Below are positions 26,548 through 35,294 of a stretch of 38,151 nucleotides of DNA, piece by piece. The stretch spans positions 1-38,151 of the forward strand of contig CAJINA010000041.1 of NCBI GenBank assembly GCA_905176665.1, in the 5' to 3' direction. The DNA comes from Olavius algarvensis Delta 4 endosymbiont (GTDB taxonomy: Bacteria; Desulfobacterota; Desulfobacteria; Desulfobacterales; CAJINA01). The translations under genes and the position numbers were made by a program. Position 1 is the stretch's first letter. Each line of letters opens with the position of its first letter. Under the pieces are notes generated by a model. It saw nothing but the letters and a program-made list of their open reading frames with translations, was not told the DNA's origin and ran no database searches.

Positions 26548-29500
26548 ATGGAAGAAAAAAACACTGTGAACAGCAACACCCCATCTGGATCCGTGATGGT
26601 CGTCGGCGGTGGTATCGCCGGTATGCAGTCGGCCCTGGATCTGGCCAATTCCGGCTACTATGTATACCTGGTCGAGAAGTCTTCCGCCATTGGCGGGCTC
26701 ATGTCGCAGCTGGACAAAACCTTCCCGACCAACGACTGTGCCATGTGAATTATCTCGCCTAAACTGGTCGAGGTCGGCCGGCATCTGAACATCGAGCTTT
26801 TAACTGGCACGGAATTACTGGGACTTGAAGGGGAAAACGGAAATTTTTCCGCCCGCGTCAAACAGGAGCCGCGATTTATAGACCTGGATAAATGCACCAG
26901 CTGTGGTGAATGTGCCAAGGTCTGTCCCATCAATGTTTCGGATAAATACAACGAAGGCCTGGCGGATCGCAAAGCGGCGTTCAAGCAATACGCCCAGGCC
27001 ATCCCGGGAGCATACGCCATTGCCAAGAAGGGCACGGCCCCTTGTCGGGCCACCTGTCCCGCCCACGTCAGCGTACAGGGCTACATTGCCCTGATCAACA
27101 CCGGTCAATACCGGGAGGCCCTGGAGCTGTTCAAGCAGGACCACCCCTTTCCCGGTGTCTGCGGCCGGGTCTGCCACCACCCCTGTGAAGGCGTCTGTAC
27201 CCGGAATGACGTGGATGATTCCCTCTCCATTATGCATCTGCACCGCTTTCTGGCGGACTATGAGATGGAATCGGGCGACATATACGTGCCGGAAAAGGCT
27301 GAGCCCAATGGTAAAAAGGTTGCCATCATCGGCTCCGGCCCCGCCGGCATGACCTGCGCCTACTTTCTGGCCCAGGACGGCTACCAGGTGACAATCTTCG
27401 AGAAACTACCCGTCCTGGGCGGGATGCTGACCGTCGGGATCCCTTCCTATCGCCTGCCCCGCAACATCATCGAAACTGAAATCCAGGTCATCAAGGACCT
27501 GGGGGTGGAATGCAAAACCGGGGTGGAGATCGGCAAGGACATCACCATCGAACAGCTCCGGAATGAGGGTTACAATGCTTTTTTCATGGGCATCGGCTCC
27601 CATGAATGCAAGGTGCTGGGCGTACCGGGTGAGGATCTGGATGGTGTTCTGCCCGGGGTCGATTTCTTAAGGGAGTTCAACCTGGGTAACGAGGTATCCA
27701 TCGGGGACCGGGTGGCTGTCATTGGCGGCGGTAACGTGGCTATGGACTCTGTGCGGACTTCCCTGCGCGTCGGGGCTTCCAAGCCCTTCGTGATTTACCG
27801 GCGCAGTGAAGACGAGATGCCGGCCGACCCGATGGAGATCGAGGAGTGCCGTGAAGAGGGCATCGAAATCAACACCCTGACGACCCCGATCAATATCATT
27901 GGTGATGAAAACGGCAAGGTCAAAGCCATCGAGTGCATCCGCATGGAACTGGGGGAGCCGGACGCCAGCGGACGGCGCCGCCCGGTGCCCGTCGAGGGCT
28001 CTGAATACTCCATCGAGGTGGATACGGTTATCCCCGCCATCGGCCAGGAGTCTGATTGGGCCTGCCTTACCGACGAATGCGCCTGCACCCTGAGTGACTG
28101 GGGCACCATGAATGTGGACCCGGTCACTTTGCAGACCAGCGACCCCGACATATTTGCCGGCGGTGATGCCGTCACCGGTCCGGCCACGGTGGTGGAAGCG
28201 GTTGCCCATGGCAGGGAAGCCGCCATTTCCATCCACCGGTTTATCCAGAGCGAGGACATGGCGGTCGGCCGCGAAAAGCAGTGGCAGGGCGTGATGGATG
28301 TGCCTACTGAAAACGCGGTCCCGGTGCCCCGGCAGAAAATGCCGGCCCTGGAACCGGCTACCCGCATGGACAACTTTAATGAGGTCCAGTTGGGATACGA
28401 TGAAGCGCTCTCCAAAACTGAAGCGGACCGCTGCCTGGAGTGCGGGGTCTGCAGCGAGTGCTACCAGTGTGTCGAGGCCTGTCTGGCCGATGCCGTCTGC
28501 CACGAGCAGGTGGCCGTTGAAAAGGAAATTGAGGTCGGGTCCGTGGTGCTTTCCCCGGGCAGTCGCCCCTTTGATCCCTCGGGCATGGATCAATTCTACC
28601 ACTACCAGACCAACCCCAATGTACTCACCAGTCTCGAGTTTGAACGCTTGCTGAGTGCGTCCGGCCCCACCATGGGGCACCTTACGAAACCATCGGATGA
28701 AACCGAGCCCAAGAAAATTGCCTGGCTCCAGTGCGTGGGGTCACGCGATACCAACCGCTGCAACAACGGGTACTGCTCTTCGGTTTGCTGCATGTATGCC
28801 ATCAAGGATGCCATGATTGCCAAGGAGCACGCCGGTGGAGATCTGGACTGCGCCATATTCAATATGGATATCCGTACCTTCGGAAAAGAGTACGAGAAAT
28901 ACTACAACCGGGCCAAGGACACGGAGGGTGTGCGGTTTGTAAAGGCCCGGGTCCACACCATTGACGAGGTCGGCCCCGATCGCAGCCTGCGCGTTCGTTA
29001 CGCCGGCAACAACGGCGACGGACTCCAGGAAGAGATCTTCGACATGGTGGTGCTTTCGGTTGGGCTGCAGGTGACCGACTCTGTCGCTAACCTTGCCAAG
29101 CGCCTGGATGTGGAGCTGGATAAATATAATTTTGCGGTGACCAAACCGTTCTCGCCGGTGGAGACCTCGCGTCCGGGCGTCTATGTCAGCGGCGTCCTGC
29201 AGGGACCCAAGGACATCCCCAGCTCGGTCACCGAAGCAAGCGCCGCGGCCTGTCTGGCCGGCGGCGCCCTGGCCGCAGCCCGCGGTTCCCAGACCCGGAG
29301 CGTGGAGTTGCCCGATGAGATCGATGTGGCCGGGCAGGATCCCCGGGTAGGCGTATTTGTCTGCGACTGCGGTATCAATATCGCCGGGGTCGTGGATGTA
29401 CCGGCCTGCGTGGAATATGCCAAATCATTACCGGGTGTGGAGTTCGTTACCGAGAATCTTTTCACCTGCTCCCAGGATTCCCAGGAGCAGATGAAAGAGA

Positions 29501-31008
29501 TCATCCAGGAACATAATTTGAATCGCGTGGTGGTGGGGGCCTGTACGCCCAAGACCCACGAGGGTATCTTCATGGACACCCTCCGGGCGACCGGGCTGAA
29601 CAAATATCTCTTTGAGATGGCCAATATCCGCAACCAGAACTCCTGGGTACATGCAAACGATCCGGAAAAAGCAACTGCCAAGGCCAAGGACCTGATTAAA
29701 ATGGCCGTCTCCCGGGCCACCACCCTGGAACCCCTGCATGAGAAAGTCATACCGGTCAATCAGCGAGCGCTGGTGATCGGCGGCGGGGTGTCGGGCATGA
29801 ATGCTGCCCTGGGACTGGCTGATCAAGGCTACGAAACGGTCCTGGTGGAGAAAGAGGCTGAGTTGGGCGGTATGGCCAACCGGTTGACGGAAACTATCGA
29901 GGGCGACAATGTCGGGGCCTATGTGGGCGAATTGACCGACAAGGTCCAGGGCCATGATCAGATCCAGATCCTGACCAATACGCTGATCGTCGGCTTTTCC
30001 GGTTTCAAGGGCAACTTCACCACGGAAGTTCTGGTGGGACCCGGGATGTACGAGCGCAAGATCGATCACGGGGTCGTCATTCTGGCAACCGGCGCGACCG
30101 AATATCAGCCGACGGAATACCAATACGGCCAGAGCGACAAAGTCGTCACCCAGGTGGAATTGTCGCAGCGGATCAAGGAGTCCGGTGCCGCCGACCTCAA
30201 CCAGGTGGTGATGATCCAGTGCGTGGGTTCGCGCAACGAGGACAACCCCAACTGTTCGCGGATCTGCTGCCAGGCGGCCGTCAAGAATGCGCTGCATATA
30301 AAGAAAGATAATCCCGATGCAAATGTGTATGTGCTCTATCGCGACATCCGCACATACGGCCTGCTCGAGGATTATTACACCAAAGCCCGCGAATTGGGGG
30401 TTATGTTCTTCCGCTTCGAGGCCGACGACCCGCCGAAGGTGGAGACCAACGGCGATGGCGTGACGGTTACCTTTAAGGACCACGTCCTGGGGCGCTATCT
30501 CCAGGCCAGTCCCGATCTGGTGACCCTCAGTGCCGGGATGGTGGCCGAAGATACCGAAGAATTGGCGTCGATTGTCAAGCTGGCCCGTACCCCCGAGGGT
30601 CACTTCATGGAAGCCCATGTCAAGCTGCGGCCGGTCGACATGGCGACCGAGGGAGTCTTTGTGTGCGGTACCGCCCACAGCCCCAAACTGCTGCCGGAAT
30701 CCATCGCCCAGGCCTATGCGGCCGCTTCGCGGGCGACGACCTTCCTGGCGCAGCCGCACCTGACCCTGTCGGGTGTCACCGCCGAGGTCAATCCGGATAA
30801 CTGCGCTTCTTGCCTGATTTGTGTCCGTTCCTGTCCCTACCAGGTGCCCAAGATCAACGCGGACGGGGTCAGTGAAATCGATCCGGCCCTCTGCCAGGGC
30901 TGCGGGGTCTGCACGGCCGAGTGCCCGGCCAAGACCATCGAGCTGGCCTGGTACGAGGACGACCAGCTGCTCTGTAAGGTCGAATCATTGTTGGAAGGAG
31001 TTCTGTAA
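26548..31008 (+). CDS. hdrA: HdrA-GltD fusion selenoprotein (UGA 26746-26748 = Sec67)
   Basis: Reading the TGA at 26746-26748 as selenocysteine gives one 1486-residue protein. The HdrA motif normally reads [16 protein letters not shown]; here the second Cys is the UGA, and PKLVEVGRH continues in frame. In order: FAD motif GGGIAG (20-25), Sec67, 4Fe-4S Cys116/119/122/126, then an inserted GltD/NfnB-like unit with Cys166/170/205/209/213/217, FAD GSGPAG (262-267) and NAD(P) GGGNVA (393-398). Next come Cys629/632/635/638/641/645, the rest of HdrA, a second HdrA module with FAD GGGVSG (1078-1083), and a C-terminal 2x[4Fe-4S] ferredoxin (Cys1419-1459). HdrA is the flavin bifurcation subunit of heterodisulfide reductase-like complexes. 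The GltD part should admit NAD(P)H. Confidence 0.9.
26764..26781 (+). promoter_or_regulatory. Candidate SECIS hairpin of hdrA
   Basis: CUGGUC (26764-26769) pairs with GGCCGG (26776-26781) around the six-base loop GAGGUC. The loop GGU starts 24 nt after the UGA and resembles the AGGUCU loop of the E. coli fdhF SECIS. SelB would bind here to direct Sec insertion. Folded by eye. Confidence 0.55.
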
Positions 31009-31054
31009 ATGTTGACATATATGTCTTTACCCATAGAGAAGACGGAGGTTCGCA

Positions 31055-31486
31055 ATGACCAGCGAGTTTGAACTGATCATCATTTCATTTTGCTGCAACT
31101 TCTGAGGGTATACTGCCGCGGACCTGGCAGGTTCCATGCGACTTTCATACCCATCGAACATTAAGATTATCCGGGTACCCTGTACCGGGAAAGTGGACAT
31201 CCTGCATGTCTTGCGGGCTTTCGAAAAAGGAGCCGACGGTGTCTACGCCGTGGGCTGCCTGGAGGGGGATTGCCACTTCAACAGCGGCAACTTCCGGGCA
31301 CGCAAACGGATAGAGCAGGCCCAGGCGCTCCTGGAAGCCATAGGGGTCGGCGGCGAGCGGGTCCAGATGTACAACCTGTCGTCCAGCGAAGCGCCCCGCT
31401 TTGTCGAGATAGCTGTGGAAATGGATGCCCGTATCCGGGAACTGGGACCCAACCCGATTAAACTGGCCGGAAAAAAAGCGGCCTGA
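31055..31486 (+). CDS. mvhD: MvhD-type iron-sulfur selenoprotein (UGA 31103-31105 = Sec17)
   Basis: A 143-residue protein of the MvhD/HdrA-linker family ([2Fe-2S] protein passing electrons to HdrA). The family opens with FxCNWCSYxGADLAG; here FCCNF-UGA-GYTAADLAG shows the second Cys replaced by an in-frame UGA. Later ligands are present in RVPCTGKVD and AVGCLEGDCHF. The ATG at 31055 follows GGAGG at 31044-31048, which supports reading through the UGA; the next in-frame ATG (31136) would remove the cluster-binding motif. It sits 46 bp after hdrA and 34 bp before metV. Confidence 0.9.
31113..31130 (+). promoter_or_regulatory. Candidate SECIS hairpin of mvhD
   Basis: CUGCC (31113-31117) pairs perfectly with GGCAG (31126-31130) around an eight-base loop. 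An alternative fold, UGG (31125-31127) with CCA (31134-31136) around CAGGUU, presents a GGU starting 25 nt after the UGA, as in the other two genes, but has only three pairs. Which fold is active cannot be decided by eye. Confidence 0.4.
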
Positions 31487-31520
31487 GCCGCCGGACCATA
31501 CCGGACTATAAGGAGGCGTT

Positions 31521-32189
31521 ATGATTGTCGCGGATAAAAAACCCATCGAGGAGATAATTGATTCCATCAAGGATTTTTCAAAGATCCTCATCTTGGGATG
31601 CAACGAATGCGTGACGGTGTGCGAAGCCGGCGGCAAAAAGGAAGTCGGCATTCTGGCATCGGCCCTGCGGATGTACTTTCTCAACCAGGGGCAAGAAGTC
31701 AAGATCGATGAAAACACGCTCGAGCGGCAGTGTGATCACGAGTACCTGGACGAAATCCTGGATGAAGTGGATCAATACGATGCCATCGTGTCCCTGGCCT
31801 GTGGGGTGGGCGTACAATTTTCAGCCGAAAAGTACACCACGACCCCGATCTTGCCCGGCGTAAACACCACTTTTCTGGGTGCCACCGAGGAAAGAGGCTT
31901 GTGGACCGAGCGCTGCCAGGCCTGCGGCTCGTGCGTCCTGGCCACCACCGGCGGCATCTGCCCAATTTCGCGCTGTGCCAAGCGGGTCATGAACGGACCG
32001 TGCGGTGGATCCAGCAACGGTGCCTGCGAGATCAACAAGGAAGTCATTTGTGCCTGGCAGCTGATCATTGAGCGCCTCAAGGCACTGGATAAAATGGATA
32101 CCTACGAAACGCTTACCCCGATTAAGGACTGGTCCACTGACCGGGCCGGAGGGCCCCGCAAAGTTATCAGGGAGGATGTTCAGCAATGA
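31521..32189 (+). CDS. metV: MetV, partner subunit of methylene-THF reductase
   Basis: A 222-residue protein of the MetV (MTHFR C-terminal zinc/cluster) family, which pairs with MetF in acetogens and lets it take electrons from iron-sulfur partners. The N-domain has ILGCNECVTVCEAGGKKEV and YDAIVSLACGVGVQ. The C-terminal domain carries the cysteine set CQACGSCVLATTGGICPISRC and MNGPCGGSSNGACEI. The ATG follows TAAGGAGG. Its stop overlaps the metF2 start as ATGA (32186-32189), so the two are translationally coupled. Confidence 0.9.
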   Translation: MIVADKKPIEEIIDSIKDFSKILILGCNECVTVCEAGGKKEVGILASALRMYFLNQGQEVKIDENTLERQCDHEYLDEILDEVDQYDAIVSLACGVGVQFSAEKYTTTPILPGVNTTFLGATEERGLWTERCQACGSCVLATTGGICPISRCAKRVMNGPCGGSSNGACEINKEVICAWQLIIERLKALDKMDTYETLTPIKDWSTDRAGGPRKVIREDVQQ

Positions 32190-33118
32190 AAACGAATACA
32201 CCAAGCAAACTGGAGAAGGTTCTGGCCGCCGGTCACTTGGCCGTTACTTCCGAATGTGGCCCGCCGCGGGGCAGCGACCCTAAAGAGATCTCTGAAAAGG
32301 CCGAACTGATCAAGGATTATGTGGATGCGGTCAACATCACCGACAACCAGACCTCCGTTACCCGGATGTGCAGCCTGGCGGCGTGTATCCGGTTGAAGCT
32401 GATGGGGCTGGAGCCGGTGCTGCAGATGGTGACCCGCGACCGCAACCGCATTGCGCTGCAGAGCGATATCCTGGGGGCGGCCTCGTTCGACATTAACAAT
32501 ATTCTCTGCCTATCCGGTGACCACCAGAGCTTCGGCGACTGCGCCCAGGGCCAGAATGTCCACGACCTGGATTCCATGCAGCTGCTGCAGACGGTCCGGC
32601 ATATGCGCGACGAGGGCAAGTTTCTCGGGGGTGATGATATCAAACGGCCGCCGCAGATGTTTGCCGGCGCGGCCGCCAACCCCTTTGCCGATCCTTTCGA
32701 AATCCGGGTTCCCCGGTTGGCCAAGAAAATAGCCGCCGGTGCTGAGTTTATCCAGACCCAGTGCATCTATAACCTGGACCGGTTCGAAGAATGGATGAAG
32801 CAGGTGGTTGATCGCGGCCTGCATGAGAAAGTCGCCATCCTGGCCGGCATGACCCCCATGAAAAACGTTGGCATGGCCCGCTATATGAAAAACCGTGTGC
32901 CGGGCATGGATGTACCCGACGAGGTGATCAAGCGTCTGGCGGATACGCCCAAAGAGAAGCAGGCCCAGGAAGGCATCGATATCTGTGTGGAGGCCATTGA
33001 AAGGTTGAAAGCGGTCGAGGGCGTGCGGGGATTTCACGTCATGGCCATCGAGTGGGAAGAGAAGGTCCCGGAGATTGTGGAAAGGACGGGGCTCTATCCC
33101 CGGCCGCAAGTCGACTGA
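32186..33118 (+). CDS. metF: Methylene-tetrahydrofolate reductase, MetF type (copy 2)
   Basis: A 310-residue MetF TIM barrel: VTSECGPPRGSDPKEI (active-site Glu), [48 protein letters not shown] and FIQTQCIYNLDRFEEWM. It differs from copy 1, which has FFITPPVFD at the last site, so the copies have diverged. It directly follows metV with an ATGA overlap and is therefore the likely catalytic half of a MetFV pair. It reduces methylene-THF to methyl-THF, or oxidises methyl-THF when the pathway runs backward to CO2. Confidence 0.92.
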   Translation: MKTNTPSKLEKVLAAGHLAVTSECGPPRGSDPKEISEKAELIKDYVDAVNITDNQTSVTRMCSLAACIRLKLMGLEPVLQMVTRDRNRIALQSDILGAASFDINNILCLSGDHQSFGDCAQGQNVHDLDSMQLLQTVRHMRDEGKFLGGDDIKRPPQMFAGAAANPFADPFEIRVPRLAKKIAAGAEFIQTQCIYNLDRFEEWMKQVVDRGLHEKVAILAGMTPMKNVGMARYMKNRVPGMDVPDEVIKRLADTPKEKQAQEGIDICVEAIERLKAVEGVRGFHVMAIEWEEKVPEIVERTGLYPRPQVD

Positions 33119-33207
33119 TTGATTTACGAGGTTTACTGGTTCGAATCATTGGCCTGTTTTCATCCTGAAAAAGACCATGAACGGCCATGGAGACAAAGGA
33201 GGTTATC

Positions 33208-33591
33208 ATGAGCGAGAAAAAAAGAATCCTGGTGGTAGATGACGAACCCGATTTCTGTTCCATCGTCCAGGGACAACTGGAAAAGGAAGGCTACGCCGTG
33301 GAACTGGCTTACAACGGTGTTGAAGGCCTGGAAAAGATTCGTTCCAATCCGCCGGATGCTATTGTGCTGGACGTCATGATGCCGGAAAAAGACGGTTATG
33401 AAGTCTGCAAGGAGTTGAAATCGGACGAGACCACGGCCGGTATTCCGGTGGTACTGCTGACCGCGGTTGCCTCCCATGTGACATCCACCCGCTATTCGCA
33501 TGCGGACGGTATGAGCACTGAGGCTGACGACTATATCGCCAAACCCGCCTCGGCCGAAGAAATATGTGAAAGTATCCGGGGCCTGCTGTAG
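33208..33591 (+). CDS. Single-domain response regulator inside the met-hdr operon
   Basis: A 127-residue CheY-like receiver. Asp11/Asp12 form the acidic pocket, Asp55 in IVLDVMMPEKDGYEV is the acceptor, and Lys in YIAKPAS completes the site. The segment HVTSTRYSHADGMSTEADDY between beta-4 and beta-5 is longer than in most CheY proteins. I start it at the ATG at 33208 because AAAGGAGG (33196-33203) lies just upstream; a GTG or ATG further up has none. It has no output domain. Its place between metF2 and the HdrD-like gene is unusual; it may dock on a metabolic subunit or sense a kinase elsewhere. Confidence 0.9.
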   Translation: MSEKKRILVVDDEPDFCSIVQGQLEKEGYAVELAYNGVEGLEKIRSNPPDAIVLDVMMPEKDGYEVCKELKSDETTAGIPVVLLTAVASHVTSTRYSHADGMSTEADDYIAKPASAEEICESIRGLL

Positions 33592-33713
33592 CCGGTCTTA
33601 AACCCGGCGGTCACGGTGGGTAGGCATAACCAGCGGCGCAACCGGCGTTCCGGCTGTATCGAGGGCCGTCGGAGCGCGCTGGCCGTATTTTGAAAAAGCA
33701 AAAGGAGTGAATG

Positions 33714-35033
33714 ATGTCATCTGAGGTTCTCCAAATCAAAGGAGGGCGTAAAAGCACCTTCAAGGATCATGTCATGAGTTTGCTGCCGGACGGCGGTAAC
33801 CTCAACCTGTGCCTGACTTGTGGGGCCTGCTCTTCCGGCTGCCCGGCCACCGGGCTCGAGGGAATGGATCCGCGTAAGTTTTTGCGCATGGCAGCCCTGG
33901 GCATGGACGAGGAGATTTTGAATAATGACTGGATCTGGTGGTGCAGCATGTGCACGCGCTGCATGTATGTCTGCCCCATGAAGATCAATATCCCCCAGCT
34001 GGTGTTCAACGCCCGGGCCCAGGTTCCGCGCGAAGAGCGGCCCAAGGGCATCGTGGGCTCTTGCGACATGGCCCTGAGAAACGACACCTGTAGCGCCATG
34101 GGTGCCACGGAGGAGGATTTCCAGTTCGTGGTTGAAGATGTCCTGGAAGAGTACCAGGAATCCCAGCCGGAATTTGCGGAGATGCTGGCCCCGATCAACA
34201 AACAGGGCGCCGAGTTTTTCCTCAACCAGAACTCCCGTGAACCGGTGACCGAACCGGACGAGATGGTGCCGTTGTGGAAGATCCTGCACTCGGTGGGTGC
34301 CGACTGGACCTACGGGACCAAGGGCTGGGCCGCGGAGAACTATTGTCTGTTCATGGCCGACAACGAGAACTGGGAAAAGATTGTACGGGTCAAGGCCAAG
34401 GCCGTGGATGATCTGGGGTGTAAGGTCTGGCTCAACACCGAGTGAGGGCACGAACTTTTTGCAGTCCGGGTCGGACTCGAAAAATTCAAGATCGAACACA
34501 ACTTTGAAATCAAGAGCATCATCCAGCTGTATGCCCAGTGGCTCCGCGAGGGCAAGCTTAAGGTCAATCCCGACTGGAACAAGGAGATCGGGGCCAAGTT
34601 TACGGTCCAGGACCCCTGCCAGTTGGTGCGCAAGACCTTCGGCGACCCCGTGGCCGAAGACCTGCGGTACGTGGTCAAAGCGGTGGTCGGGGAAGAGAAC
34701 TTCATCGACATGCACCCCAACCGGTCGAACAATTTTTGTTGCGGCGGCGGCGGCGGTTTCCTGCAGTCGGGTTTTCCGGAACAACGGCAGTATTACGGTC
34801 GTCTGAAGGCGGAGCAGATTATGACCACAGGGGCCGGCTATTGTATCACACCCTGCCACAACTGCCACGCCCAGGTTCACGATCTGAGCGAGATCAATGA
34901 TCACAAATGGGAGACGCTGCACCTGTGGACCCTGATCTGCCTGTCCATGGGGATCCTGGGGCCCAATGAGCGGGAATACCTGGGGGCTGACTTAAAAGAA
35001 GTCGATATGTTTCATCCGGAATCGGCCATGTAA
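33714..35033 (+). CDS. HdrD/DsrK-like selenoprotein (UGA 34443-34445 = Sec244)
   Basis: Reading the TGA at 34443-34445 as Sec gives a protein of about 439 residues. The N-terminal HdrC-like ferredoxin has CLTCGACSSGCPATG and WCSMCTRCMYVCP. The catalytic part follows the HdrD/DsrK plan: NTE-UGA-GHEL where relatives have PECGHAY, then DPCQLVRK, NFCCGGGGG and TPCHNCH, the CCG motif that holds the noncubane cluster for disulfide reduction. The Sec thus replaces a cluster-site cysteine. The ATG at 33714 fits AGGAG better than that at 33711. It lies 119 bp after the response regulator and ends the operon. In MetFV-Hdr complexes this is the HdrBC-equivalent position. Confidence 0.9.
34463..34477 (+). 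promoter_or_regulatory. Candidate SECIS hairpin of the HdrD-like gene
   Basis: AGUCC (34463-34467) pairs perfectly with GGACU (34473-34477) around the loop GGGUC. The loop GGU starts 24 nt after the UGA, the same distance as in hdrA. Confidence 0.55.
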
Positions 35034-35073
35034 GACCGATTCCCTTTCCATACACGATTAAAGAACCCGGTCT

Positions 35074-35091
35074 GTAAAGATCTTTCTTTAC
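35074..35091 (+). terminator. Weak terminator-like hairpin after the met-hdr operon
   Basis: GTAAAGA (35074-35080) pairs with TCTTTAC (35085-35091) around TCTT, 40 bp after the HdrD-like stop. No T-run follows, so its strength is doubtful. Confidence 0.35.
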
Positions 35092-35096
35092 CTGTT

Positions 35097-35117
35097 ACTC
35101 TGAGCGCAGCGAGGAGT
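35097..35117. repeat. Short REP-like intergenic palindrome
   Basis: ACTCTGAGCGCAGCGAGGAGT has ACTC/GAGT ends around a TGAGCG...CGA core. This resembles the 'CTGAGCGnAGCGA' type of short palindromic repeat found between genes in many bacteria. Only one copy was noticed in the window. Confidence 0.35.
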
Positions 35118-35294
35118 CCCGAGCGAATAAAGGTTGCCTATCTCGTTGAGAGGATTCTTTCAGCCATAGGAGCTGCACTATTACGGCGAAGCCGGCTCGT
35201 CGTTGCACTGCTCAAAAAGACAATAACTGATATTGTGGGAATTAAAGCTATCGGTATGTTATTCTGATAAACGAACCATCCCCAGGAAAAGCCT

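Noticed and set aside
29428..30759. 443-residue minus-strand ORF
   Set aside because: It is antisense to the second HdrA module and its protein has no recognisable domain.
27211..31008. Separate gene starting at a GTG at 27211
   Set aside because: It lacks a ribosome-binding site, and the sequence upstream is continuous with HdrA through the UGA, so it is the rest of the same protein.
33717..34922. Long 401-residue minus-strand ORF
   Set aside because: It is the antisense shadow of the HdrD-like gene with no family motifs; high-GC third positions produce such frames.
34623..35033. Separate 136-residue CCG-domain protein
   Set aside because: It is in frame with the upstream gene across the UGA, and conserved sequence fills the gap between.
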